DNA of 64,000 nt. Origin: Pelagihabitans sp965238025 (lineage in GTDB: Bacteria; Bacteroidota; Bacteroidia; Flavobacteriales; Flavobacteriaceae). Location of the stretch: positions 992,001 to 1,056,000 of the forward strand of contig OZ250162.1 in assembly GCA_965238025.1 (NCBI GenBank). The letters are read 5' to 3'. The notes under the pieces were generated by a model, which saw nothing but the letters and a program-made list of their open reading frames with translations, did not search any database and was not told where the DNA came from. The translations under genes and the position numbers were made by a program. Positions 42,143-51,682 of the stretch are shown here, piece after piece; position 1 is the stretch's first letter; every line of letters starts with the position of its first letter.

Positions 42143-43132
42143 ATGAAAGTAGCAGTTGTAGGTGCCACGGGAATGGTCGGTGAAGTCATGTTAAAAGTGT
42201 TGGCAGAACGGAATTTTCCGATTACGGAATTACTATTGGTCGCCTCCGAGCGTTCGATAGGCAAAAAGCTATCTTATAAAGGAAAGGAATATACGATTAT
42301 AGGGCTTTCAGAGGCAGTCGCGGCCCAGCCTGACATCGCTATTTTTTCCGCTGGAGGAGACACTTCATTAGAGTGGGCGCCTAAATTTGCTGAGATTGGA
42401 ACTACGGTAATCGATAATTCATCGGCCTGGCGTATGGATCCCACAAAAAAATTGGTAGTTCCCGAAATAAATGCAAACGAACTTACCAAGGAAGATAAAA
42501 TCATTGCGAACCCAAATTGTTCGACCATTCAAATGGTAATGGCGCTTGCTCCTTTGCACAAAAAGTATAAAATGAGGCGTGTAGTCGTTTCAACCTATCA
42601 GTCGGTCTCAGGAACCGGTGTTAAAGCAGTTAGACAGTTGGAGAATGAAATTGCTGGTGTAAAAGGTGAAATGGCCTACCCATATCCTATCGGTAGGAAC
42701 GCTTTGCCGCATTGCGATGTTTTTATGGAAAATGGCTATACCAAGGAAGAGATGAAACTGGCTCGGGAGCCGCAAAAGATATTGAACGATCGCACTTTTT
42801 CGGTATCCGCAACAGCCGTTCGTATTCCCACGGCTGGTGGGCATTCCGAAGCTGTAAACGTAGAGTTTCAAAATGATTTTACGGTAAACGAAGTGCGCCA
42901 AATACTTAATGAAACTCCTGGTGTAACCGTACAGGATAATCCAGATACGAACACCTATCCCATGCCCATTTATGCCCATGACAAAGATGAGGTTTTCGTA
43001 GGGCGTATTCGTAGGGATGAAACACAGCGGAATACATTGAACATGTGGATTGTTTCGGACAATCTCCGCAAAGGGGCGGCAACCAATGCTGTTCAAATTG
43101 CCGAACACTTGATTAAGGAAAAACTGGTCTAA
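42143..43132 (+). CDS. asd: Aspartate-semialdehyde dehydrogenase
   Basis: 329 residues. NADP-binding VGATGMVGEVMLKVL, catalytic Cys in NPNCSTIQMV (about 126-135) and the His region AGGHSEAVNVEF. It makes aspartate-semialdehyde for Lys/DAP, Met and Thr synthesis. Monocistronic, between two terminators. Confidence 0.95.
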   Translation: MKVAVVGATGMVGEVMLKVLAERNFPITELLLVASERSIGKKLSYKGKEYTIIGLSEAVAAQPDIAIFSAGGDTSLEWAPKFAEIGTTVIDNSSAWRMDPTKKLVVPEINANELTKEDKIIANPNCSTIQMVMALAPLHKKYKMRRVVVSTYQSVSGTGVKAVRQLENEIAGVKGEMAYPYPIGRNALPHCDVFMENGYTKEEMKLAREPQKILNDRTFSVSATAVRIPTAGGHSEAVNVEFQNDFTVNEVRQILNETPGVTVQDNPDTNTYPMPIYAHDKDEVFVGRIRRDETQRNTLNMWIVSDNLRKGAATNAVQIAEHLIKEKLV

Positions 43133-43151
43133 ATCTAAAAATCAAGACAAA

Positions 43152-43186
43152 AAATAAGGAGCGATTATTAAATCGCTCCTTATTAA
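43152..43186. terminator. Bidirectional terminator between asd and the S8 protease
   Basis: AATAAGGAGCGAT and ATCGCTCCTTATT form a perfect 13-bp stem with a short A/T loop, with T or A runs suited to both strands. Confidence 0.85.
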
Positions 43187-43204
43187 TTTCAAACAGTTTA
43201 TGGA

Positions 43205-44452
43205 TTAGTTGACACCTATAGGATCTGCATTCCCGTCCGGATCACCATTTACGGTTCCGTCTGTAGATATATTTCCTAAAAGCAATAATCCAGCAGCATG
43301 AGGAGAGGCCATTGAAGTACCACTTATGCTGTTATAACCTCCATCGTTCCAAGTTGATAAGATATTAACACCTGGCTCACAAAAATCTACGGGAGGGTTC
43401 CCATAATTGGAAAACGAGGCCCAATTGTCTCCTATAGCCATAGCCGATATTGTGTAAATGTTCGCTCCGTTAGCAGAGGCTGGTGATTTTGTGTTGGCAT
43501 CAGTACTCTCATTCCCTGCTGCCAAGGCAAATTTAACCCCGGTTGCCGCTGCAGCTTCAACAGCGTCATTAAGGGCCTGTGAGAAACCGCCGCCCAAGCT
43601 CATGTTGGCGACATCACCATTAGATCCGTTGGCAGCTACATGGTCAATACCACCTATTACCCCAGAAGTAGAACCGCTTCCTCGACGATCCAAAACTTTA
43701 ACCGGAATCACAGTAGCTCCAGCAGCAACCCCTATGACTCCAACCTCATTATCGATTGCCGCAACAGTACCCGCAACATGTGTACCATGACCGTTCTTGT
43801 CTTGAGAAAGATCAGAATCCGGACCATTGCCAAAGGCGTTAAATCCGCTAGCAACATCAACGTTCAAATCTTCATGGTCGGCTTGTATACCACTATCAAT
43901 AATCCAAGCCACACCACTTCCGGTGTAAGTTGCACCGCCATTTACACGGTCAATACCCCAAGGTGTTTCCTGTGGAATGGAGCCACCGCCGCCGCCGCCA
44001 TTACCTGGACCTTTTCCTGGAGGAGGTGCCAAAGTATACACTTGGTCTTTTTCGATATAAGCGATACGATTATCGCCTTTTAAAGTAGCTACATCTTTTA
44101 CGGTGAGTATTGTAGACACTCCGCTGAAAACCTTGCTATAGCTATTCTCTATTTTAAAATCACCGATCTTGTTCTCGGTAAACATCTTTTCTGCAACCGA
44201 CCTAACCTCGGCCTTCGCCGCTTTGTAGTCAGAACCAAACTTTGCGCCGATATTACCGGTTACCTTTTCGTTGAAAACGACGATATATGAATTGTCGATA
44301 GTGCTGCTTTCATGGATCACCACGCCAGCATTTTCTACGGCGTTGTCATCAACATTTAAATTTTCAAAACTTTGTGTGTCATCCGAACACGACACTGCAA
44401 TCATACTTAAAACGCCAGCAACGACGCTCAATTTTAATGGATTTTTTCTCAT
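43205..44452 (-). CDS. S8 (subtilisin-like) serine protease, lipoprotein
   Basis: I start it at ATG 44452 (415 residues), because a -7 box lies at 44474-44481 and the start MRKNPLKLSVVAGVLSMIAV is followed by a lipobox SCS. After an I9 propeptide-like domain (SYIVVFNEKV to AYIEKDQVYTL) the catalytic triad is plain: Asp in AWIIDSGIQADH, His in GHGTHVAGT, Ser in SGTSMASPHAAG. A Gly/Pro-rich linker joins the two domains. Exported protease, probably a nutrient scavenger. Confidence 0.92.
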   Translation of the reverse strand: MRKNPLKLSVVAGVLSMIAVSCSDDTQSFENLNVDDNAVENAGVVIHESSTIDNSYIVVFNEKVTGNIGAKFGSDYKAAKAEVRSVAEKMFTENKIGDFKIENSYSKVFSGVSTILTVKDVATLKGDNRIAYIEKDQVYTLAPPPGKGPGNGGGGGGSIPQETPWGIDRVNGGATYTGSGVAWIIDSGIQADHEDLNVDVASGFNAFGNGPDSDLSQDKNGHGTHVAGTVAAIDNEVGVIGVAAGATVIPVKVLDRRGSGSTSGVIGGIDHVAANGSNGDVANMSLGGGFSQALNDAVEAAAATGVKFALAAGNESTDANTKSPASANGANIYTISAMAIGDNWASFSNYGNPPVDFCEPGVNILSTWNDGGYNSISGTSMASPHAAGLLLLGNISTDGTVNGDPDGNADPIGVN

Positions 44453-44473
44453 TATTTGTGTTTTTAATTCGCG

Positions 44474-44481
44474 CAAAAGTA
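44474..44481 (-). promoter_or_regulatory. -7 box for the S8 protease gene
   Basis: TACTTTTG on the minus strand fits TAnnTTTG. It fixes the start choice of the gene downstream. Confidence 0.55.
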
Positions 44482-44709
44482 GGAAAAATTTTATAAATTT
44501 TTAACTTCTGATCAGCTTTTTGTTAATTTTTTGATGTTTTTGTCAAAATATTCATAAAAATGTAACATTATGGATTAATTTGTCTTACATCCTGTGACCT
44601 CCCATAAAAAAAGGGTTTTCAATGTTTATTTATGTTATTTTAGAGTATGATATACAGGCCCACTAAGGCAATTTCGAATTTGCCGATTTTTTTTAAAAAT
44701 TTATTTAAA

Positions 44710-46866
44710 ATGAAAAAAGTATTCCTATTAATTTTGATGTTTCTAATGATAAACGCTTGTAAAAATGATGCTCGCAAAGAACCTATTTCAGTGAATTATC
44801 CGATCACAGAAAAAGGCGACACGATTTATTCCCATTTCGGAACAGAGGTTAATGACCCCTACCGGTGGTTAGAAGATGACCGTAGCCCAGAAACTGAAGC
44901 TTGGGTAAGGGAGCAGAACAAAGCTACATTTGGTTATTTAGAGCAAATACCTCTTCGCCATGGTCTTAAAGGCCGGTTGGAGAAACTATGGAATTACGAA
45001 AAAATAACTGCTCCGTTTGACGAAGGGGATTATACCTATTTCTATAAAAATGATGGGCTTCAAAATCAGTATGTCGTATATCGGAAAAAAGAAGATGCCA
45101 AGGCGGAGGTCTTTTTAGACCCAAATACATTTTCAGAAGATGGCACAACCTCTCTTGCCGGATTGAGTTTTACAAAAGATGGTTCTTTGGCTGCCTATCT
45201 GATTTCAGAAGGCGGAAGCGATTGGCGTAAGGGAATTGTTGTGGATACCGAAACCAAGAAAATTGTAGGGGATACCCTTGTGGATATCAAATTCAGCGGA
45301 ATTTCTTGGAAAGGCAATGACGGCTTTTACTACTCCAGTTATGACAAACCAACTGGCAGCGAACTATCGGCAAAAACCGATCAGCACAAGGTCTATTATC
45401 ACAAATTAGGAACGCCTCAAAAACAGGATGTCCTTGTTTTTGGAGGAAAGCCCGATGAAAAACATCGTTATATAGGGGCGCATGTCACAGAAGATCAAAA
45501 GTATTTAATACTCTCAGCGGCAACCTCAACTTCAGGAAATAAGCTTTTTATTCAAAACCTGGAAGATGCAAATGGCCTACTACTACCCATTGTAGAAGAT
45601 ACCAAGTCCGATAATCGCGTAATTGAGAATGTGGGCTCAAAACTTTATATCGTTACTGATAGAAATGCGCCCAATACTAAAATCGTTACCGTTGATGCGA
45701 CCGAACCCAGTGTGGCAAATTGGGTAGATTTCATTCCTGAAACCGAAAATGTATTGACCCCCAACACTGGAGGCGGGTACTTTTTTGCTGAATATATGGT
45801 TGATGCGATTTCTAAGATCAAACAATACGATTATAACGGGAAATTGATTCGGGAGGTTGAATTACCCGGCTTGGGCAGTGCATCTAGTTTTGGCGGAAAG
45901 GAAGAGGACAAGGAATTCTATTTTAACTTCACCAACTACATTGTTCCTGAATCATCATATAAGTTTAATGTTGAGACGGGTGAATACCAATTGTATTGGA
46001 AACCAGAAATCGATTTTAATCCGGAAGATTATGAAAGTAATCAAGTGTTTTATACCTCCAAGGATGGCACTAAAATTCCGATGATGATTACGCATAAAAA
46101 AGGCATTCAACTCAACGGAAAAAACCCAACCATTTTATATGCTTATGGAGGATTCAATATTAGCCTCACCCCTTCTTTTAGCATTGTAAATTCCGTTTGG
46201 ATGGAACAAGGAGGAATTTATGCCGTCCCGAACATAAGAGGTGGTGGCGAATATGGTAAAAAGTGGCATGACGCCGGGACCAAAACACAAAAGCAGAATG
46301 TATTTGATGATTTTATCGCTGCCGCAGAATACCTCATCGCTAACAACTATACCTCGTCTAATTATTTAGCTATTAGAGGTGGTAGTAATGGCGGCCTACT
46401 AGTAGGGGCCACAATGACCCAAAGACCTGATTTAATGAAGGTCGCCCTTCCTGCAGTTGGGGTAATGGACATGCTTCGTTATCATACATTTACTGCTGGT
46501 GCAGGATGGGCCTATGATTATGGTACCGCAGAAGATAGTAAGGAAATGTTCGAATATCTAAAAGGATACTCCCCCGTACACAATGTAAAAAAAGGTATTC
46601 AGTACCCAGCAACCTTGATAACCACGGGTGACCATGACGATCGGGTGGTACCCGCCCACAGTTTTAAATTTGCCGCCGAACTTCAGGAGAAACAAGCAGG
46701 GAACAATCCAACATTGATACGTATAGAAACCAATGCCGGACATGGAGCTGGCACCCCCGTGAGTAAAACCATTGCACAATATGCCGACATTTTTGGTTTT
46801 ACGCTATACAATATGGGATTCAATGAACTTCCGAACAAGGGCGTTTTAAAAGATTTTAAGGACTAA
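44710..46866 (+). CDS. Prolyl oligopeptidase (S9A), lipoprotein
   Basis: Start chosen at ATG 44710 (718 residues), giving the lipoprotein signal MKKVFLLILMFLMINACKN. An N-terminal segment (DPYRWLEDDRSPETEAWV) leads into a beta-propeller, then the hydrolase domain with Ser in RGGSNGGLLVGA, Asp in DHDDRVVPAHS and His in NAGHGAGT. Cleaves short proline-containing peptides, here in the envelope. Confidence 0.93.
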   Translation: MKKVFLLILMFLMINACKNDARKEPISVNYPITEKGDTIYSHFGTEVNDPYRWLEDDRSPETEAWVREQNKATFGYLEQIPLRHGLKGRLEKLWNYEKITAPFDEGDYTYFYKNDGLQNQYVVYRKKEDAKAEVFLDPNTFSEDGTTSLAGLSFTKDGSLAAYLISEGGSDWRKGIVVDTETKKIVGDTLVDIKFSGISWKGNDGFYYSSYDKPTGSELSAKTDQHKVYYHKLGTPQKQDVLVFGGKPDEKHRYIGAHVTEDQKYLILSAATSTSGNKLFIQNLEDANGLLLPIVEDTKSDNRVIENVGSKLYIVTDRNAPNTKIVTVDATEPSVANWVDFIPETENVLTPNTGGGYFFAEYMVDAISKIKQYDYNGKLIREVELPGLGSASSFGGKEEDKEFYFNFTNYIVPESSYKFNVETGEYQLYWKPEIDFNPEDYESNQVFYTSKDGTKIPMMITHKKGIQLNGKNPTILYAYGGFNISLTPSFSIVNSVWMEQGGIYAVPNIRGGGEYGKKWHDAGTKTQKQNVFDDFIAAAEYLIANNYTSSNYLAIRGGSNGGLLVGATMTQRPDLMKVALPAVGVMDMLRYHTFTAGAGWAYDYGTAEDSKEMFEYLKGYSPVHNVKKGIQYPATLITTGDHDDRVVPAHSFKFAAELQEKQAGNNPTLIRIETNAGHGAGTPVSKTIAQYADIFGFTLYNMGFNELPNKGVLKDFKD

Positions 46867-46885
46867 TCATCAATATTTTTGACTT

Positions 46886-46915
46886 AAATCCGTTTGCTTT
46901 AATGTAAACGGATTT
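46886..46915 (+). terminator. Terminator after the prolyl oligopeptidase gene
   Basis: AAATCCGTTT and AAACGGATTT with a 10-nt loop, followed by T-rich sequence. Confidence 0.75.
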
Positions 46916-46945
46916 TTCTACTTTTCAAACACAGCCAAAACCTCT

Positions 46946-47938
46946 ATGCTTCACGTTGATCACGTTTCTTTTGCCTATGATAAGGTTCCTGTTTTAAACG
47001 ACATTAACCTTAAAATAAAGGAGGGCGAACATGTAGCCATTATTGGCGAAAGTGGCTGTGGTAAAAGTACGCTGCTCAAAATTATTTATGGCCTTCTACA
47101 AATTAAGGTGGGTGAAGTGTATTGGGGCGAAAAACAAGTTCTCGGGCCATTGTACAATCTGGTACCGGGAGAACCTTATATGAAGTACCTTTCCCAGGAC
47201 TTTGATTTAATGCCATATACCACCGTGGAAGAAAATGTGTCTAAGCATCTTTCTTCCTTTGAACCTGAGGAAAAGCAGGAACGTACCTATGAGTTATTGG
47301 AAATGATAGAAATGAACGCCTTTGCCAAGACAAAGGTTAAATACCTGAGCGGGGGGCAACAGCAACGTGTGGCACTGGCAAGGGTATTGGCTCAGGCACC
47401 CGATATATTATTGCTAGACGAACCCTTTAGCCATATCGATAATTTTCGGAAAAATGCCTTGCGCAGAAACCTGTTCAAATATTTAAGGAGGAAGAACATT
47501 ACAGTGCTCACAGCTACTCATGATCATAATGATATGTTGCCCTTTGCAGATCGTGTAATCGTACTAAGGGACACTAAAATCATTGCCAAAGACGATCCAA
47601 AAAAACTTTACCAACGACCAAATGATATTTATATCGCTTCTCTTTTCGGTGAGGCGAACAAGATTCCCATTAATATCGTAAAGACCTATGCAGATACCAA
47701 GAGGCGAATTATCGTTTATGCCCATGAATTTCGAGTGTCGCAAAAATCTGGATTGGAAGTGATGGTGACCAGCTCCTTTTACATGGGCGGCCACTATCTC
47801 GTTGAGGGCATTTATGAAGGTCAGAATATATACTTTCACCACCATGCGGCTATTGAAGATGGTAAGGAAATCTTTCTGAATATCTCGATTGAAGTAATTA
47901 ATAAGCGTATGTCTGGCCGTCTTCACGCATCTTTGTAA
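46946..47938 (+). CDS. ABC transporter ATP-binding protein (PotA/FbpC-like)
   Basis: 330 residues. Walker A GESGCGKST, Q-loop region LSQDFDLMPYTTVEENV, signature LSGGQQQRVALARVLAQ, Walker B DILLLDEPFSHID and H-loop TATHDH. The ~95-residue C-terminal extension resembles the TOBE domain of polyamine or iron importers. No permease or binding protein is adjacent, so the substrate is open. Confidence 0.85.
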   Translation: MLHVDHVSFAYDKVPVLNDINLKIKEGEHVAIIGESGCGKSTLLKIIYGLLQIKVGEVYWGEKQVLGPLYNLVPGEPYMKYLSQDFDLMPYTTVEENVSKHLSSFEPEEKQERTYELLEMIEMNAFAKTKVKYLSGGQQQRVALARVLAQAPDILLLDEPFSHIDNFRKNALRRNLFKYLRRKNITVLTATHDHNDMLPFADRVIVLRDTKIIAKDDPKKLYQRPNDIYIASLFGEANKIPINIVKTYADTKRRIIVYAHEFRVSQKSGLEVMVTSSFYMGGHYLVEGIYEGQNIYFHHHAAIEDGKEIFLNISIEVINKRMSGRLHASL

Positions 47939-47986
47939 TTTTCGAACCTCTTTGTTTTATGTACTTTTAAGCAACCAACCCGCGCA

Positions 47987-48391
47987 GTGAACAAAGAACG
48001 GATCATACAAGAACTCAACTTTAAAGCCGTGCGAAGCAGTGGCCCCGGTGGGCAAAATGTAAACAAGGTTTCAACCAAGGTAGAACTGAGCTTTGATCCG
48101 CAAAGTTCCGAAGGACTTTCAGAAGCTGAAAAAAAGCGTGCCCTCCTTAAACTTGGGTCTAGGCTTACAAAAGATGGCATTTTACAGTTGCAATGCGAGG
48201 AAAGCCGTAGCCAACATAAAAACAAGGAACTTGTCATTAAACGATTCTTTGATATGCTCGCCAATGCTTTAAAAGTGCCTAAAGTGCGGAAGAAAACAAA
48301 ACCCTCGAGATCTGCAATCGAAAAGCGACTTAAAAGCAAGAGGAAAGCCGCGCAGAAAAAGGCAAATCGGGGAAGGCCAAATATAGATTAA
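47987..48391 (+). CDS. arfB: Peptidyl-tRNA hydrolase ArfB (ribosome rescue)
   Basis: 134 residues from GTG at 47987. GGQ catalytic motif in AVRSSGPGGQNVNKVSTKVE (about 14-33), SRSQHKNKELVIKRF, and a basic C-terminal tail (KRLKSKRKAAQKKANRGRP) that enters the empty mRNA channel. Releases peptides from ribosomes stalled without a stop codon. Second GGQ rescue factor in the window after prfH. Confidence 0.92.
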   Translation: MNKERIIQELNFKAVRSSGPGGQNVNKVSTKVELSFDPQSSEGLSEAEKKRALLKLGSRLTKDGILQLQCEESRSQHKNKELVIKRFFDMLANALKVPKVRKKTKPSRSAIEKRLKSKRKAAQKKANRGRPNID

Positions 48392-48428
48392 TCTCTTTCC
48401 GAATTCTTTTATAGTAGTTCCTCTTGGG

Positions 48429-48878
48429 TCAAAGGATGTTCAAAATTTGAATAGCAAGCCCATTAAAAACCACCTCATCCCCCACTGATCTACCTAATAA
48501 TAATTGTCCGATGGGTGTGGCCATGGAAATACAAAATATGGGTGAGCCCGTTCCTTTAAATTCCCCTGCCGAAACTGCTAAAAAGTATTCGGCTTTTGAG
48601 GTTTTTACCCAACTTCCTAAAGTGATATGGTTTGTGCTGGCCTTTAGTGGCACTTTTAACAATACTTGACTCATTTTCTCCGCCTCTGCCAACTGCTGTC
48701 CCAGTTTCTCTCGTTCTAACTGAAGCATGGCCCGCCCTGTTTCGTGCTTATCACCAGCACTACTTTTGGTCTCTGAGCCCAAAGACTCCTGAATTCTGGT
48801 AATCCCATCTTGTATACGGGACAGCCTACTTTCAACGTAATTCTCACAAAATCGATATAGTTCTTCCTTGGTCGTCAT
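48429..48878 (-). CDS. GreA/GreB-type C-terminal domain protein
   Basis: 149 residues. N-terminal coiled-coil-like helices (about 1-75, with ETGRAMLQLEREKLGQQLAE) and a C-terminal FKBP-like Gre domain (GSWVKTSKAEYFLAVSAGEF, then SMATPIGQLLLGRSVGDEVV). Relatives in this phylum are sometimes labelled 3-oxoacyl-ACP synthase, which the sequence does not support. It probably acts at RNA polymerase. The acidic coiled-coil tip of true GreA is not clearly conserved. Confidence 0.7.
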   Translation of the reverse strand: MTTKEELYRFCENYVESRLSRIQDGITRIQESLGSETKSSAGDKHETGRAMLQLEREKLGQQLAEAEKMSQVLLKVPLKASTNHITLGSWVKTSKAEYFLAVSAGEFKGTGSPIFCISMATPIGQLLLGRSVGDEVVFNGLAIQILNIL

Positions 48879-48885
48879 TTATTGG

Positions 48886-50001
48886 TTATTCTATTAGGTT
48901 GGCCAATTCGTTACCTACGGTACTACCAATGGCAATACCCATTCCTCCTAAACGAACACCACAAAATACATTGTCGGAGAGTTGTTTTACAATCGGTCTT
49001 TTTTGATTGCCTATACCCATGATTCCACTCCAACTTCGTTCTATTTCAAAAGGGGTTTCTGGCAGGATTACCTCTTTTAATAATTTTTTTAGATGGTTCT
49101 GGACCAGGTCTGTTTTACCAAATTCTCGGGTCTCTTCTCCTTTGAAATCGAGATTTCTCCCACCCCCTAACAATATGCGATTATCAATATTCCGAAAATA
49201 GTAGTACCCTTCATCTAAATGAAAAGTACCTTCAATGTGCAAGTTCTGAATCGGTTTGGTGAGCACTACCTGCGCTCTTGCCGGTTTTATGTCTTCTTCT
49301 AGCAGCTGGTTCGCAAATCCGTTGGTAGCAATCAGGAGTTTTTTGGTTTTAAACTCGAATTGGTCCGTTTTTATCTGTACGGATGTTCTAGCATCCTCAA
49401 AACCTTCTACTGTAACCGAATTAAGTACTTGAACATCGCTTCTAGCCACCTTCTGCAAAAGGGACGCCATCATCTTTCCAGTATCGATCTGTCCTTCCAA
49501 AATATGAGTTATGTATTGCTCTTTTATTTTTTTAAAACGGAACTTATTGGAAGTGGTGCGAAAAACGTTATTACCAAAAACTGGATGAAGAAGCTCGTTA
49601 ACCCCCTTGATGTTATCCATACATTTTTCAAACAATTCTTGGCCTGATTGTATGAACAGCTCATGTCCACCAAGTTGTTTGAAATCGATGGCCGTATCCC
49701 CGAGGTTTTTGCGGAGCAATTCTATACCATTAAATCGCTTTTGAACCAGTTGCAGAATTTCCTCTTCTGAATGGCCTTTTAAATCAGAAAGTACTTCGGA
49801 AATACTGCCGAAACAAGCAAAGCCCGCATTCTTCGTGCTTGCCCCTTGTGGCAATGTTCCCTTCTCCAAAACAAGCACTTTTGCCATGGGAAAACGGGTG
49901 GCTAAAGATAAGGCAGTGCTAAGGCCAACTATGCCACTGCCAATAATGGTAAAATCAATATTTGAAAGCCATGTTTTATATTCCCAATAACTAAGGTTCA
50001 T
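48886..50001 (-). CDS. FAD-dependent oxidoreductase (DAO family)
   Basis: 371 residues. FAD motif FTIIGSGIVGLSTALSLATR (about 17-36), GASTKNAGFACFG and C-terminal GIMGIGNQKRPIVKQL, VRLGGMGIAIGS, as in glycine oxidase/D-amino-acid dehydrogenase relatives. Substrate unknown. 8 nt upstream of the Gre-like gene. Confidence 0.85.
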   Translation of the reverse strand: MNLSYWEYKTWLSNIDFTIIGSGIVGLSTALSLATRFPMAKVLVLEKGTLPQGASTKNAGFACFGSISEVLSDLKGHSEEEILQLVQKRFNGIELLRKNLGDTAIDFKQLGGHELFIQSGQELFEKCMDNIKGVNELLHPVFGNNVFRTTSNKFRFKKIKEQYITHILEGQIDTGKMMASLLQKVARSDVQVLNSVTVEGFEDARTSVQIKTDQFEFKTKKLLIATNGFANQLLEEDIKPARAQVVLTKPIQNLHIEGTFHLDEGYYYFRNIDNRILLGGGRNLDFKGEETREFGKTDLVQNHLKKLLKEVILPETPFEIERSWSGIMGIGNQKRPIVKQLSDNVFCGVRLGGMGIAIGSTVGNELANLIE

Positions 50002-50268
50002 GCCACTAAAATACGAACTTAATACGTGTAAAACAGCGCTTTACCGTGGTCCATTCATCATGTGACTTCCTGAAAACATAAAAACACACTAACAGACTTC
50101 CTGGTTTGTTAAAAAGGTAGTTTGGCTTATAAATTTCTGGGTGATTTTCAAATTGTATTTTGTAAACCCCTATAAAACCTGTGTCTTAAAAGTTTTGGAA
50201 ACATTTCTTGACAAAGTAACCGACTAGCTAGTCGGTTTACATTAATGAATCTTATGTCAAAAAATGAT

Positions 50269-51666
50269 TTATTGAACGGAGTCCGATTGCTTTTCAGGTA
50301 GCAATTGCGCGATAATATTGATATTTGGGTCAGCGGCAGTAAGCCCTCCTTTAAGTACCACTCGATTTCCTTCTTTTTGAGATGCGTAGAGCTGCATCTT
50401 AACCAAGTTTTTAAAGTGTTTTCTTAACAGGGGAATATCTAAATCTTCCTTTAGTTTTTTAAAATCTATCTGACATCTAAAAAAACTAGAACTAATTTGC
50501 TTTTGGGTTATCATTCGACCCTCAAAAGTATCAAAAGCCGTGTTCATTGGCCCGTCTTTCACGTACATTTTATAGAGTGGAAACGGTTCAAAAACCTCGT
50601 TTTCATCAATAGTTTTCTGTGCTAACAAATAGTCTTTTAGGCTTTGATTTTCAGCTCCAAGGTTTATGTGCATTTTGGGTACTTGTGCCACCTGTAACGT
50701 TCGCTTTTCTATTTTCTCAAAATTATCATCGTACGTATACGTAATTATGGTATCGCTTTGTGCGGTCCTCCCCGCAATTGCCAAACTAAAATAGCCGTTA
50801 GTCCGGTCAGCAATCTTTGTAACATCCAGACCGTTCTTTTTAAAAAAAGAAGCGTCGGACAAAGCGGCTATAAATTCATTCTTATTCGTGTTATTTTCGA
50901 AGTTGGCATCAAAATAGCATTGAAATGATGTATTAGGAGTGGTTTCAGTGGTTATTTCTGGCATGAACTGCTGTGGGGTCGTTGTTTTAAGATTTCCTGC
51001 AATGACAGCTTTTCCATCTTTAAAGTTAATCGTTGCACTGCTATTATTCTTTATATAGACCATATGGTCATCATAATCGGTCAGTGTCCGTATCAATTCA
51101 TTGTTATCATCCGAAATCGTTTTCCCCTCTACCAGCACATCTTTAAAAACCTTATGAAAAGCATCCGGTTTTAGCTCCGGGGAAAGTGCTATAACCAGCT
51201 TTTCAGGATCCCAAGCAAGTGCTATTTTCGACTTTTCAATCGTAACAAACCGATACCGCTCCCCTGGGGCATATTCAATCGTAGCTGATTTCTTTTCAAT
51301 CTCTTTGGCAATATAGGCCTCAAAAGCATTGGAATCTTTGATAGAAAAAGTGCTGAAAAGGGTGTTCTTTACATCTGGGAGGGTATAAAAAATGAGGTTA
51401 TAGGGTAATAAATTAATTCCCTTATTTGGGCCATCCCCGTCGCCAAGGCTGGAAAAATCCGATCTTTCAAAATAGTAGCCAGGCGAGGTTAGTGCATCCA
51501 GAAACAGCGTTTCCTTGATTTCTTGAACCCCAACTTTAATTGCACTATCGGCATCAATATGTATTTTGCCCAGTAAAGATGGCTTTTTTTTCAGATGCTT
51601 ATAGCCCGAATACCCCAAAACGGATAATACAACTAACCCCAAAAGTATTTTTGATAGCTTTTTCAT
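50269..51666 (-). CDS. Membrane-anchored envelope protein of unknown function
   Basis: 465 residues. An N-terminal signal anchor (LSKILLGLVVLSVLGYSGYK), then a beta-rich exported part with the opening IHIDADSAIKVGVQEIKETL, similar in style to the DUF4836-like neighbour (lipid- or beta-helix-like repeats). 16 nt after that neighbour, so an operon. No catalytic motif recognised. Confidence 0.6.
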   Translation of the reverse strand: MKKLSKILLGLVVLSVLGYSGYKHLKKKPSLLGKIHIDADSAIKVGVQEIKETLFLDALTSPGYYFERSDFSSLGDGDGPNKGINLLPYNLIFYTLPDVKNTLFSTFSIKDSNAFEAYIAKEIEKKSATIEYAPGERYRFVTIEKSKIALAWDPEKLVIALSPELKPDAFHKVFKDVLVEGKTISDDNNELIRTLTDYDDHMVYIKNNSSATINFKDGKAVIAGNLKTTTPQQFMPEITTETTPNTSFQCYFDANFENNTNKNEFIAALSDASFFKKNGLDVTKIADRTNGYFSLAIAGRTAQSDTIITYTYDDNFEKIEKRTLQVAQVPKMHINLGAENQSLKDYLLAQKTIDENEVFEPFPLYKMYVKDGPMNTAFDTFEGRMITQKQISSSFFRCQIDFKKLKEDLDIPLLRKHFKNLVKMQLYASQKEGNRVVLKGGLTAADPNINIIAQLLPEKQSDSVQ

Positions 51667-51682
51667 GGAACTGGCGAATGGC

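Noticed and set aside
48429..48878. 3-oxoacyl-ACP synthase
   Set aside because: Too short, without the Cys-His-His/Asn active site. The C-terminal Gre-like domain is the better reading.
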